Counted from the first letter of the stretch, positions 26,707-37,500 are shown. The stretch is DNA of 64,000 nucleotides from Mycobacterium sp. 3519A (GCF_900240945.1 NZ_OESG01000013.1:1838888-1902887); one strand, 5' to 3'. Made by a program: numbers and translations. Notes: generated by a model not told the origin, from the sequence alone.

Positions 26707-27387
26707 TCACACCTGGCCGGGCAGCTCGGCGGCCACCTCCGCGCGCGTGTCGTCGAAGCTGAGAAAGTCCTTGATGGGCATGCACTCCGGCGGCGGATCC
26801 TGATAGCTCCACGCCACGTCTTCCACGACGGTGTCGCCGACCGCGGCCGCCCAGTACGTCGCGTAGCCCTTGTAGTTGCAATAACTGCTTGTCCCGGTCC
26901 GTCGCAGCAAGTCGGTGCGGACGAGAGCTGGATCAACATAGAGCCGAGGGGTCAGCGCGGTTTCGAAGACGACCGTGGTGTCTGCGGTGTCGACGAGTGT
27001 CACGCCTCCGACGATGACCCGGAGCCGCCGCCGGGACGGGCGGCAATCGACCCGGTGGTACGGGTTCGGCGGGTAGTGGACGAGCTGACGCCCCTCCTCG
27101 AACCAGGTGTCGACGGCGTCCCACGGCACGTGGACATATCCCGGCGCGTGCGGTTCGGGCCGGCCCGCGAGGTGGCCGACTTCTGCTGCGGGAAACACGT
27201 AGCTGAGCGGGTGGCCGCGTCGGTGCACCAGCAACGCCCGCTCGGTATCGATGACCGTCTGTCCGGCGCGGATGGCCTGTACACGTCGCGGATGCGGTTC
27301 GACGAACACCACATCCTCGGGCAGCGGCGAGGAGAACCATCCTGCGGGATCTTCGCTGAGCGGACCACGGCCTGCCACGAGACTCAT
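26707..27387 (-). CDS. DUF427 domain protein
   Basis: 226 residues from ATG 27387. Two DUF427 repeats are visible: about residues 35-110 (PRRVQAIRAGQTVIDTERALLV) and 125-210 (RRLRVIVGGVTLVDTADTTVVFE). The second ends in the characteristic TSSYCNYKGYATYW and then AWSYQDPPPE. The domain is common in actinobacteria, of unclear biochemical role, with a beta-rich fold. It is transcribed toward the FadE5-type gene 132 bp downstream. Confidence 0.85.
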   Translation of the reverse strand: MSLVAGRGPLSEDPAGWFSSPLPEDVVFVEPHPRRVQAIRAGQTVIDTERALLVHRRGHPLSYVFPAAEVGHLAGRPEPHAPGYVHVPWDAVDTWFEEGRQLVHYPPNPYHRVDCRPSRRRLRVIVGGVTLVDTADTTVVFETALTPRLYVDPALVRTDLLRRTGTSSYCNYKGYATYWAAAVGDTVVEDVAWSYQDPPPECMPIKDFLSFDDTRAEVAAELPGQV

Positions 27388-28039
27388 GCCCTCAAAATAC
27401 GTGACTACGAGTGTGGTGGTGTTGCTGGGCGCGATCAATACCCGCCAGTCATGGCTCCTAACCCGAATATGCGATGCCGAACTGTTCGGTCGTTGATGAA
27501 CGTCGAACCCGCACAGTCCATTTCAATTCATGTCAGTTTGCTTCACGGAAGATCTACGCAAAGCGGTGCGTATTAGTAAGTACCGTTCCCCGGCCTGTAT
27601 CCGTCAACTGCAAGCCGGGGACGGCACAAATACTCGGTGTACCAATATTGTTCGGATCTCGACGACGAATTGAGAGCGTTATCCAAGAAATAGACGAAGG
27701 TCTTCTCGGACATTACGAGCAGCGACGCCTCACAAATAGAGTCAGGGCCGAGAATGCGCCACGAGATCTGCGGATGCCGGAGCCGATCATCGCTGCGACG
27801 ACAAATGACGTTGTGGGGCTGCGCCTTACCGTGTATGGCACCTGTGCCGTGGTCGTACTCGGGTGCCTCGCCCTGGTAGCAGTCGTCCTCCGCTGAGAGC
27901 CAGTCAATCCTTGTGCTTACCTGATATCGAGATGTCAGTGTTCTGGAGATTGTCGATCACTCACTGCGGAGGTGTGTGATATACCTCGTTTTCCGACGCG
28001 TGACTGAAGCGTTTGGTTGTGCCGTGCGTTAGCCCCGTT
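27388..28039. other. Long, less GC-rich intergenic stretch before the PKS-NRPS cluster
   Basis: About 650 bp, visibly richer in A and T than its neighbours (for example 27540-27740). It separates the DUF427 gene from the secondary-metabolite cluster. It contains one weak open frame (27474-27896), a small inverted repeat GAGGT-N9-ACCTC near 27970-27990, and probably the promoter of the cluster. No RNA gene or mobile element was recognised. Confidence 0.5.
27474..27896 (+). CDS. Doubtful small ORF with a C-terminal membrane helix
   Basis: A 140-codon frame in an otherwise empty region. The last 28 residues (from VVGLRLTVYG) form a convincing hydrophobic helix. ATG 27776 would give a 40-residue single-span peptide. 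No homologous family is recognised and no good ribosome-binding site is seen, so it could be chance. Confidence 0.25.
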   Translation: MPNCSVVDERRTRTVHFNSCQFASRKIYAKRCVLVSTVPRPVSVNCKPGTAQILGVPILFGSRRRIESVIQEIDEGLLGHYEQRRLTNRVRAENAPRDLRMPEPIIAATTNDVVGLRLTVYGTCAVVVLGCLALVAVVLR

Positions 28040-29413
28040 ATGACGAGCGCATTGGTGTTGGGGGCGAGCATGAGCGGATTGCTTGCCGCCCGAGTACTTT
28101 CCGACTTCTACGAAACGGTCTCGGTGGTAGAACGCGATGCGCTTCCCGCGGGTCCGAAGATGCGAAAGGGTGTACCCCAAGCCAGTCATGCCCACGTCCT
28201 GCTTACCCGAGGCGCCGATACTCTGGCCGAGCTGTTCCCGGGGCTGCTCGACGAGCTCGATGCAGCCGGTGTGCCGAAGTGGGATGACGGGGATCTGTCG
28301 CGGCGCGATATTCGGGTAGGAGCTCGCCAGCTGAGCAGGCACGGGCGAATGCGCCGTCCGTTGCGCGATTATCGGCCGAGTCGTCCGCTGTTGGACGACG
28401 TCGTTCGTCGACGTGTCCGTGCCATCGCGAATGTCAGGTTTTTCGAGCGCCACGAAGTCGTTTCGTTGACCTCGAGCACAGACAACGGTCGTGTGACCGG
28501 CGCCGTCGTCGCCAACCGCGCGGCCAACGAAACGTCGAGAATTGCAGCAGACCTGGTTGTCGATGCGACGGGGCGCGGGTCGCGGACACCGGTGCTCCTT
28601 GAACAACTCGGTTATCGGCGACCCGCCGAGGATGAGTTGATGATCCGACTCACCTACACCAGTCAATGGTTTCAAATCCCGCAGGGAACCATGCCCGTCG
28701 ACGTCGCCGGTGTCTTCCCGGAGGCCGGCCATACCAGCGGGTTCGCCCTGCTGGAAAACGAGGGGGACCGGTGGGGCCTCTCTGTCGGCTCGACGGGGGG
28801 CAACGAGCCGGCCGAGGATTGCGCCGCCCTCCTGTCGTTCATCGAGGACATCGCGCCGCCCGACGTGCTGGATGCGCTTCGGGCGGCGAAGCCGGTCGGC
28901 AGCGTCAGCAAGCACCGCGTGCCGTCGAACCGGTGGCGGCGGTACGACAAGATGCGGAGAATCCCGGACGGGTTCGTCGTGATCGGGGACGCGTTCTGCA
29001 GTTTCAACCCCGTCTATGGCCAAGGCATGACCATCGCCGCGTTGGAAGCCGTCACGCTCAGGGACTGTCTGCGGCGGGGGCGATCGCAATTGCCGCAACG
29101 GTATTTTCGTGCGACTGGGAAGCTGGTCGGTGCCGCCTGGCGGACCGCCGTGTCGTCGGATTTGAGTCTGCCCGGAGTGACCGGCCCCCGACCACTCTCG
29201 GTGCGGTTGGCAAACGCGTACCTCGAGCGCCTGCTGACCGCGGCCGAATCCGACCCGGCGGTCACCGAACAGTTCCTGAGGGTCGCCGGGATGGTCGACT
29301 CCCCGGTGCGGTTACTGCACCCAGTGATGATCCTGCGTCTGCTGATGGGTCAACGCCGACCCGTTGAGCGCCGGCCTGACTGCCGCCCGGTGACATTTGT
29401 CACGCAACCATGA
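28040..29413 (+). CDS. FAD-dependent oxidoreductase at the head of the PKS-NRPS cluster
   Basis: 457 residues from ATG 28040 (MTSALVLGASMSG). The Rossmann motif is GASMSGLLAARVL and the second FAD motif is IGDAFCSFNPVYGQGMTIAALEA. Between them lie DLVVDATGRGSRTP residues typical of the tryptophan-halogenase, geranylgeranyl-reductase and aromatic-hydroxylase superfamily. The halogenase WxWxIP motif was not found. It lies 148 bp upstream of the PKS on the same strand, so it probably tailors the product or modifies an acyl chain. The exact reaction is unknown. Confidence 0.8.
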   Translation: MTSALVLGASMSGLLAARVLSDFYETVSVVERDALPAGPKMRKGVPQASHAHVLLTRGADTLAELFPGLLDELDAAGVPKWDDGDLSRRDIRVGARQLSRHGRMRRPLRDYRPSRPLLDDVVRRRVRAIANVRFFERHEVVSLTSSTDNGRVTGAVVANRAANETSRIAADLVVDATGRGSRTPVLLEQLGYRRPAEDELMIRLTYTSQWFQIPQGTMPVDVAGVFPEAGHTSGFALLENEGDRWGLSVGSTGGNEPAEDCAALLSFIEDIAPPDVLDALRAAKPVGSVSKHRVPSNRWRRYDKMRRIPDGFVVIGDAFCSFNPVYGQGMTIAALEAVTLRDCLRRGRSQLPQRYFRATGKLVGAAWRTAVSSDLSLPGVTGPRPLSVRLANAYLERLLTAAESDPAVTEQFLRVAGMVDSPVRLLHPVMILRLLMGQRRPVERRPDCRPVTFVTQP

Positions 29414-29561
29414 ACACGTGCGACGGCGTTTGAGATGAGGTGGGACCTATCGTTGCGTCGTCAAAATTGGCTGTTTGCCAGTGGGATTCAAACCGAAGAC
29501 GGAGCGCTGTGAGGCGGTAGCGGCTCGTCATCCACCACCATCAGGCCCGAATGAGAGAGAC

Positions 29562-32500
29562 ATGCAGGCGCAGGAATCGCAAACCCCACCAAACTCTGTG
29601 GCCGATGTACTGGCCCGCGCCGCAAGGCGCCACGGCGACAAGACCGCGTTCGTTTACAGCCGCGATGGTGAATCCGAATCCGCGCACATCACGTATCGCC
29701 AGCTCGACGACAGGGCGCGCGCGATCGGATCTGCGCTTCGGCAGCGCGATACGGTCACCGGCACTGCGCTGGTTCTGTGCCCCTCGGGCCTCGACTTCAT
29801 CGCCGCCATCTTCGGCTGCTTCTACGCGGGAACCGTTGCGATACCGTTGCATCCGCCGATTCACAGCCGGCTGATGTCCCGGGTCGCGTCCATCATGGCT
29901 GACGCCAACGCCGGCTTCGTGCTCACGACGGCGGAGGTGCAAAGTGAACTGAAGCCCGTCATCGACGAAATGCCCGATGGCGCTTCTCTGCAATGGTGCG
30001 CGGTCGACACCGATGTGACATACGGCACCGCTGAGGAACTGGTCCTACCTGAGATTGACGCGCAGGCAACGGCGTTCATCCAGTACACGTCGGGCTCGAC
30101 GGGCACACCCAAGGGTGTCCAGCTGACTCACGGCAATCTGCTCGCCAACCTCAAGGACATGCACAGACTGGTGCGCGGCGACGATGTGCGGTTGGTGAGT
30201 TGGCTGCCAATGCATCACGACATGGGCCTCATCGGCGCAACGTTCGAAGTCCTCTACGCCGGGGGCACCGGCTTCCTCATGCCGCCGTCGGCGTTCATCC
30301 AACGCCCGATGCGTTGGCTCGAGATGATCGCCCGCTATCGCGCCGACGTCAGCGTGGCCCCCAACTTCGCTTATGACCTGTGCGTTGAACGCAGCACTGC
30401 CGAGGAGCGGGCCGAGCTCGACCTGTCCCACTGGACCGCCGCGCTCAGTGGCGCGGAACCGGTCCGCGCGGCGACCATGCAGCGCTTCGCGGAGGCCTTC
30501 GCCCCTGCGGGTTTCCGGCAGCAGGCGTTCTGCCCGGTCTACGGCCTGGCGGAGGCGACCCTGCTGGTGTCCGGCGAATCAGACCGTGCCACGGCACCGA
30601 CCGTTCGGCACATCGACAAAACCGCGCTGCGGGACAACCGAATCACTTCGGTGCCATCCGATCACGTGAACGCCACGTCGATCGTGGGTTGTGGCCCCGC
30701 GGATGCAAGCCAAGAGATCATCGTCGTCGACCCGGTCACCCGCACCCGCTGTGCCCCAGACGAAGTCGGGGAGATCTGGGTCGCAGGGCCGAATGTCGCA
30801 TACGGCTACTGGGGCAAGGCCGCCGAGACAGAGGAGTCGTTCAAAGCGCATACGGCCGACACAGATGACGGGCCTTATCTGCGCACCGGAGACCTGGGGT
30901 TCCTCGCCGCCGATGCGGAGCTGTTCGTCACAGGCCGGCTCAAAGACGTGGTGATCATCCGGGGGCGTAACTACCATCCCACCGACATCGAACTCACTGT
31001 GCAGCAGACACATCCGGGCCTGATGAACGGACGCGGCGCCGTGTTCTCGGTCGCTCCGGAGTCGGGACCCGAGCAGCTTGTCGTCGTACAGGAGGTCGAT
31101 CGCCAACAGATCGCCGATGCCGACACCGACAAGGTGATCGCCGCGATCCGCACCGCCATCACCGCCGAGCATCAAATTCAGCCGCACACGGTACTTTTGG
31201 TGGACGTGCTGAAGATCCCGACCACATCGAGCGGGAAGATTCGCCGTAGCACCTGCAAACAGGAATTCGTCGATGGCCGGCTCGTGCCCTTCGCGTCGTG
31301 GCGGGCGCCGGAGCCCGGTCACCGCCCGAGTGTCACGGCACCAGCGGCTGAGTCGCTCGAACAGACCGGGCGCAGTGCCGAGGAGATCCAGGCCTGGTTC
31401 GTAACGCAACTCGCCGCGGACTTCGGGCTCACACCGACCGAGATCGACATCACCCAACCATTCGCGGCGTACGGCCTCGACTCGGTGCGGTCGATTCAAC
31501 TGATGAAGGCACTGGAAACATGGATCGGGCGCGAGTTGTCGCCGACTCTGGCCTACTCCTATCCGACGATCGAGACACTCGCCGATCACCTGGCATCCGA
31601 TGCGCCGCGCGCCGAACAGGCGCCCATCGAGCCTGCGCGCCCCTTCGACGCCGACGAACCCATCGCGATCATCGGAATCGGTTGCCGCTTCCCAGGAGCG
31701 TACGGGCCATCGGCGTATTGGCGGATGCTGTGCGAAGGTGTGGACGCGGTAGGGAAAGCCTCTGAAAGCCGTTGGGAAGAAACCGGTCTCGCGGCTGAGA
31801 CCCGGGGCGGCTTCCTCGATCAGGTCGACCAGTTCGACGCCGCATTCTTCGGCATCTCGCCGCGGGAAGCCGCCCGCATGGACCCGCAGCAGCGGCTGCT
31901 ACTGGAAGTGGCATGGGAGGCGCTCGAGGACGCCGGGCAGGTGCCGGACGAATTGGCAGGGAGTCGCGTCGGCGTGTTCACCGGCATCTCCGCCAACGAA
32001 TACCAGCACCTGTCGATGCTCCGTCCGGATCTCACTGACGCCTACAGCGGGACCGGCACCTCGATGAGCATCGCCGCCAACCGACTCTCCTACAGCTTCG
32101 ACTTCCGCGGGCCGAGTATGTCGGTCGACACCGCGTGTTCGTCATCGCTGGTCGCCGTTCATCTCGCATGCCGCAGTCTGCGCGACGGCGAATCCACTAT
32201 CGCGCTCGCCTGCGGCGTGAACGTCATGCTGACGCGTGAACCGCACGCCAGCTTGTCGAAGGCCGGGGTATTGGCGGCGGACGGGCGCTGTAAGACGTTC
32301 GACTCCCGCGCCGACGGCTGGGTCCGTGGCGAAGGCGCAGGCGTCGTCGTCCTCAAGCGGTTGAGTTCCGCTCTGGCCGATGGAGATTCGATCTACGCGG
32401 TGATACGCGGTAGCGCGGTCAACCAGGACGGGCGGACGAACGGTTTGATGGCGCCCAGCGGGCAGTCGCAGGAAAGCGTCCTCGCCGACGCCTACCGACG

Positions 32501-34508
32501 CGCAGGCCTGTCGCCCAGCGTGGTGCAGTACGTGGAGGCACAGGGCACGGGCACCCTCGTCGGTGACGCCGTCGAGGCGGATGCCCTCGGCGCAGTGTTG
32601 GCCGAGGACCGGGCACCCGACGAGCCCTGCATGATCGGCTCGGTCAAGACGAACATCGGCCACCTGGAGGCCGCCTCGGGCATTGCGGGATTCATCAAAG
32701 TCGCTCTGGCCCTGCAGCATCGAACAATTCCGCCGACACTGAACTACTCGCAGCCCAATCCGAACATCCCCTTCGACCGGCTGAAATTGCGGGTTGCAGC
32801 GCGCCTCACGCCGTGGCAGGGCAGCGGCCGGGCAGTCGCGGGCATCAGCGCGTTCGGCTTCGGTGGCACCAATGCACACGTCGTGCTGGCCGAGGCGCCG
32901 CAGCTCTCAGTGACGAACACGGCCGACGACAGCACGGATGACCACGTCCAGGTGCTGCCGCTGTCCGCCCGCTCACCCGAGGCCCTCGTCGAACTAGCGA
33001 AGCGGTACGCAACGGCTCTCGCCGATGGAGCTCCGATCGCTGACCTCTGCTACACCGCAGGCGTTCGACGCGCCCACCACGATCACCGGTTGGCTGTGGT
33101 CGGCGGGACGCGCGACGAAATGCTGGCAGCACTGACCGCGTACGGAAACGGGCTACCTCATGCCGGTGTGTCGACCGGGCGACGTCGTCCGGACCGGCGA
33201 CCGAACGCGGTCTTCGTGTTCAGCGGCGAGGGATCGCACTGGTGCGGCATGGGCAGGCAGCTCTACGCGCAGGAGCCCGCCTTCAAAGATGCGCTGACGT
33301 CGGCTGACCGCGCGTTGCGGCCACACCTCACGCGCTCCGTGCTCACCGAGCTGCTCGCCGATCGCCGCGACGGCTTTCTCGACGACGTGGATACCGCCGG
33401 GGCGGCCGTCTTCGCGTTTCAGGTGGCGCTGACGGGTCTGTGGCGGTCATGGGGGATCGAGCCCTCAGCGGTGATCGGTCACAGCATGGGCGAGGTAGCT
33501 GCGGCACACGCGGCAGGCGTGTTGAGTCTGGAGGACGCCGCCCGGTTGATCTGCGTGCGCACGCGCCTTGTCCGGCGCACGAGTGATCGGGCGGCGCGCG
33601 CTGAACTCAACGAGGTACTGGACGACCTTTCGGTGCGGCCCGCGAAGGTTCCTGTGTACTCCAGCGTGACCGGAGACGCACTGGCCGGTCAGCTGCGCGA
33701 CGACACCCATTGGATGGCGAACCTCAGTGCGCCCGTGCGCATCTCGACAGCCGTCCGCGGGCTGGCCGAACGCGGCCATGACACGTTCGTGGAGATCAGC
33801 CCGCACCCGTCGATCGGCGACGCGCTGCCGTCTGTTCGCCTCGGCGAATCCGAACGCGCGACCATGCTGACATCGCTTGCCAACCTGTACACCGCCGGAC
33901 ACTCGGTGGCCTGGGAGCCGCTACACCCATCGGGCTGCCGACCGGTCGCTGCACCGACCTACCCGTGGCAGCGCCAACGGTTCTGGCTGGGCGGCACCGA
34001 CGCGACCACCGCGACAATCGAACAACCGGATGTGGAGGTCCCGGAGCCGGAAGTCGGCCTGGTCGCCGCACTGGGCTGCGCCAACGAGCGTGAACGCCAA
34101 CGACTCCTGACGGAATACCTGCGTGACCACGTCGCGGCCAGAATCGATACGGCGCCGTCACGCCTCGACGTCGAGCTGCCGCTGATCAGCTTCGGGATCG
34201 ACTCTCTGATCGCTGCGGAACTGCGCGCACAAGTCGAGTGCGACACCGGCGTCGTGGTGCCTCTCGCCACGCTGCTGGACGGGCCAAGCATCGCCGGGTT
34301 GGCCAACTGGCTCGCCGCCGCTTTTCCCGAGGCGGGCCGACGGCAGGCGACCGCTGACTTGACAACCGGGACAGAGGATTTCAGCGATACACGGTGGAGC
34401 GATTTGCTCACGCAGGTGGAAGAAGTATCAGACGACGACGTCGATGCCCTACTCCGCGAGATATTGAATGTTGGTGAGGTTGATAATGACAGAGACTATC
34501 GGGCGTGA
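29562..34508 (+). CDS. Polyketide synthase FAAL-ACP-KS-AT(truncated)-ACP
   Basis: 1648 residues from ATG 29562 after GAGAGA. The fatty-acyl-AMP ligase spans about 15-575 (P-loop YTSGSTGTPKG near 175, VYGLAEATLL, lysine in TTSSGKIRRS). ACP1 is about 605-680 (GLDSV, Ser641). The KS is about 700-1115, with Cys859 in DTACSSS, Gln994 in EAQGTGT where His is usual, and His1034 in NIGHLE. The AT is about 1215-1450, with GHSMGE (Ser1308). About 70 residues are missing after CVRTRLVRR (about 1340), including the small subdomain and the usual (H/Y)A(F/S)H histidine motif. ACP2 is about 1510-1585 (GIDSL, Ser1548). No KR, DH or ER is seen. It should load a fatty acid and pass it on, probably without elongation. 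It overlaps the NRPS by 23 bp. Confidence 0.9.
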   Translation: MQAQESQTPPNSVADVLARAARRHGDKTAFVYSRDGESESAHITYRQLDDRARAIGSALRQRDTVTGTALVLCPSGLDFIAAIFGCFYAGTVAIPLHPPIHSRLMSRVASIMADANAGFVLTTAEVQSELKPVIDEMPDGASLQWCAVDTDVTYGTAEELVLPEIDAQATAFIQYTSGSTGTPKGVQLTHGNLLANLKDMHRLVRGDDVRLVSWLPMHHDMGLIGATFEVLYAGGTGFLMPPSAFIQRPMRWLEMIARYRADVSVAPNFAYDLCVERSTAEERAELDLSHWTAALSGAEPVRAATMQRFAEAFAPAGFRQQAFCPVYGLAEATLLVSGESDRATAPTVRHIDKTALRDNRITSVPSDHVNATSIVGCGPADASQEIIVVDPVTRTRCAPDEVGEIWVAGPNVAYGYWGKAAETEESFKAHTADTDDGPYLRTGDLGFLAADAELFVTGRLKDVVIIRGRNYHPTDIELTVQQTHPGLMNGRGAVFSVAPESGPEQLVVVQEVDRQQIADADTDKVIAAIRTAITAEHQIQPHTVLLVDVLKIPTTSSGKIRRSTCKQEFVDGRLVPFASWRAPEPGHRPSVTAPAAESLEQTGRSAEEIQAWFVTQLAADFGLTPTEIDITQPFAAYGLDSVRSIQLMKALETWIGRELSPTLAYSYPTIETLADHLASDAPRAEQAPIEPARPFDADEPIAIIGIGCRFPGAYGPSAYWRMLCEGVDAVGKASESRWEETGLAAETRGGFLDQVDQFDAAFFGISPREAARMDPQQRLLLEVAWEALEDAGQVPDELAGSRVGVFTGISANEYQHLSMLRPDLTDAYSGTGTSMSIAANRLSYSFDFRGPSMSVDTACSSSLVAVHLACRSLRDGESTIALACGVNVMLTREPHASLSKAGVLAADGRCKTFDSRADGWVRGEGAGVVVLKRLSSALADGDSIYAVIRGSAVNQDGRTNGLMAPSGQSQESVLADAYRRAGLSPSVVQYVEAQGTGTLVGDAVEADALGAVLAEDRAPDEPCMIGSVKTNIGHLEAASGIAGFIKVALALQHRTIPPTLNYSQPNPNIPFDRLKLRVAARLTPWQGSGRAVAGISAFGFGGTNAHVVLAEAPQLSVTNTADDSTDDHVQVLPLSARSPEALVELAKRYATALADGAPIADLCYTAGVRRAHHDHRLAVVGGTRDEMLAALTAYGNGLPHAGVSTGRRRPDRRPNAVFVFSGEGSHWCGMGRQLYAQEPAFKDALTSADRALRPHLTRSVLTELLADRRDGFLDDVDTAGAAVFAFQVALTGLWRSWGIEPSAVIGHSMGEVAAAHAAGVLSLEDAARLICVRTRLVRRTSDRAARAELNEVLDDLSVRPAKVPVYSSVTGDALAGQLRDDTHWMANLSAPVRISTAVRGLAERGHDTFVEISPHPSIGDALPSVRLGESERATMLTSLANLYTAGHSVAWEPLHPSGCRPVAAPTYPWQRQRFWLGGTDATTATIEQPDVEVPEPEVGLVAALGCANERERQRLLTEYLRDHVAARIDTAPSRLDVELPLISFGIDSLIAAELRAQVECDTGVVVPLATLLDGPSIAGLANWLAAAFPEAGRRQATADLTTGTEDFSDTRWSDLLTQVEEVSDDDVDALLREILNVGEVDNDRDYRA

Positions 34509-37500
34509 CGTCGACATCGCGGACCTGTCCGCTGATGAAAAGCGGGCCCTGCTGTCGCGGTTGTTGCGGGAACGTGTCGAGTCGTCCGCGGCAACGCATC
34601 CGCTGTCTTTCGGGCAGCGTTCGTTGTGGCTGCTCGAGAACCTCTCGCCGGGCAGCCCCGCACACATCATCACGTATACGGGTCTGATCAGCGGCCGACT
34701 TGACGTAGCTGCGCTGGAACGTGCCGCTCAGGCCCTGGTCGATCGAAATGCCATCTTGCGCACCACTTATGGCGTGCGTGGCGGGCAACCGGTACAGCGA
34801 GTGCACCCACGTTGGCGGTTGACGATGGCTCGACAGGACCTCGACCCCGGCGAGTACGGGCTGCAAGACTGGCTGCGTCGGGAAGCATACCGCCCCTTCG
34901 ACCTCGAAACCGGGCCGGTGTTCCGGCTCACCCTGCTCAGGCGAGGGCCGCAGGACCACATCCTGGTCCTGGCCATCCATCACATCGCAGTCGACTTCTG
35001 GTCGCTCGATATCCTGCTCGACGAGCTTCGCCTGCTCTACGCCGCGCAGTTCGGCGCAGAGGCACCCGACGCGTGTGCGCAGAGTTACGCCGAGCATGCC
35101 CGCAGGCAGAACCGCGCGCTAGAAGGTGAATACGGGGACCGCCTTTGGAAGTATTGGCGTGAGCAGCTTTCCGGTGAACTGCCGGTCACCAACCTGCCGA
35201 CCGACCGACCGCGGCGGCAGGCGCAGACCTATCGCGGCGCGGTACACCATTTCACGATCGACGCCGAACTCACCGCCGCGGTGAAGGAGATCGGCCGCCG
35301 CACGGGAGCGACGCCGTACATGACCCTGCTCGCCGCGTACGCCACTCTGCTGCACCGCTACAACGGCCAAACCGACCTGCCGATCGGATCCCCGTTCGCC
35401 TGCCGGGAATCCGCAGCGATCCAGGAACTCGTCGGCTACCTTGCCAACCCGTTGGTCTTGCGCGCCGATATGAGCGGCGACCCGACATTCGCCGCCCTTC
35501 TTGCCCGCATCAAGCAGACGGTGCTGGGCGCGCTGGAACATCAGGAGTATCCGTTCAGCTTGCTGTTGGAGCGGCTGCACCCGGTCCGGGATCCGAGTCA
35601 TGCACCGCTGTTTCAGGTCAGCTTCGCGTGGGAGCAGATCCGTCGTTTCCGGGGTGCGGATCAATCCGCCGGTGCGAATTCGCTGAGCCTGACGTCGATC
35701 CAGATCGGCCAGGGCGGTGCGCTGAGCGATCTGATGATGATGATGGGCGAGTTGGACGGACACCTGATCGGCGCGTTGCAGTACAACACCGACCTCTTCG
35801 ACGACGCCACCATCGAGCGCATGTCCGGACACTTCACCACACTGCTGCGCGGTGTCGTGGCCGACCCCGACAAGCGGTTGTCGGAGCTGCCACTGCTCAC
35901 CGACGCCGAGTCGCGGGACCAGCAGGCATGGAATCAGACACAAGTCACTTACGATGCCCCTGAGTGCCTACACGAGTTGGTCGCGCAAGCGGCCAACCGC
36001 CATCCGGCTGCGGTGGCGGTGTCGTTCGAGGACCGTCAACTGACTTACCGCGAACTCGACCGGCGCGCCGACGCGCTGGCGCACCGGCTGCAGAGCCTTG
36101 GCGTCGGCCCGGACACCCTCGTCCCGGTCCTCGTCGACCGCTCGGAGGATCTCGTCATCGCCCTGCTCGCCGCGCTCAAGGCCGGTGGCGCGTTCATGCC
36201 CCTCGACCCGGCGCAGCCGGCGAATCGCATTGCGACCATGCTGTCGGGTGCGCCGGGTGCGCCCGTCTGCCTCACCCAGCAACGCCATCTCGACAGGCTG
36301 GCCGGCTTCACCGGTGAACCGGTATGCCTCGACGCCCTGTCACCGTCGCTGTCCGAACAGGCCAGCCCGTCTTCGGTTGGCGTGACGGGGCGCAACCTGG
36401 CCTACGTCGTTCACACATCGGGGTCCACCGGCACGCCCAAGGGTGCGTTGATCACCCACGGCGGCATCCGGAATCGGCTGCTGTGGATGCAGCAGGCCGA
36501 CCCGCTCGGCGTCGGCGACCGCGTGTTCCACCAGACGCCGGTGGCCTTCGACGTGTCGTTGTTGGAGATCTTCTGGCCTCTGATCGCGGGCGCGCAGATC
36601 GTCATCGCAAAACCCGACGGACACACAGACGTCGAGTACGTCGCCAACAGCATCGCTGAAAAGCAGATCACCGCGGCCTTTTTCGTACCCACTATGTTGC
36701 GGTCGTTCCTCGCCCAACCGGCGGCGAAAGAATGCGTCGCGCTGCGTCACGTGTCGTGCGGCGGCGACATAGTGCCCTACGAGCTCACGCAGCGATTCCA
36801 CGCCACCGTGAACGCCGAGTTGTGGAACGAATACGGTCCCGCCGAGGCGGCCGTCACGGCCACCTATTACCACTGCAAGCGGGGCGCGGCGGGGCCATCG
36901 GTCCCGATCGGCAAGCCAATCGCCAACGTGCACGTTTATCTCCTTGACGCACAACGGCAACCGGTGCCCGTCGGCGTCATCGGCGAGCTCTACATCGGCG
37001 GCGCCGGCGTCGGGCGCGGCTATCTCAACCGGCCCGACGCGACGACCGCGAACTTTTCGCCCGATCCGTTCGCCGGAGGAGACGGTCAGCTGATGTACCG
37101 CACCGGCGACCTGGCGCGGTACCTGCCCGACGGCAACATCGAGTACGTCGGACGCCGCGACGACCAGGTGAAGGTCCGCGGCGTACGAATCGAATTGGGG
37201 GAGATCGAGGCCGCACTGGCCAAGCACCCCGCTATCCGGGACAACGCGGTGGTGGCCGGGCCTGACGACCGTGGGAACACGCGGCTGATCGCACATCTGG
37301 TCGCGGGCGACCAGGATCGACCCAGCACCACTGACATGCGCCTGTTCCTGCGCGACCAGTTGCCCGCATCCATGGTGCCTGCGGTGTTCTGCTACACCGA
37401 GGCGCTGCCAAAGACGCCGGGCGGCAAAGTGGATCGCCGCGCCTTGGTGGCGGCGGCCGCCGCCGCGCCGACCCCCGACCGCGAGTTCGTCGCGCCACGT

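Noticed and set aside
27474..27896. A confident new membrane-protein gene before the cluster
   Set aside because: The C-terminal hydrophobic helix is suggestive, but there is no ribosome-binding site or family, and the region is compositionally odd. It is kept only as a low-confidence feature.
28040..29413. Flavin-dependent halogenase
   Set aside because: The superfamily fold fits, but the WxWxIP motif was not found, so only a general FAD oxidoreductase call is supported.
33214..34010. Trans-AT type PKS
   Set aside because: An AT domain is present with its serine motif and flanking linkers; it is damaged rather than absent, and no stand-alone AT gene lies in the cluster.
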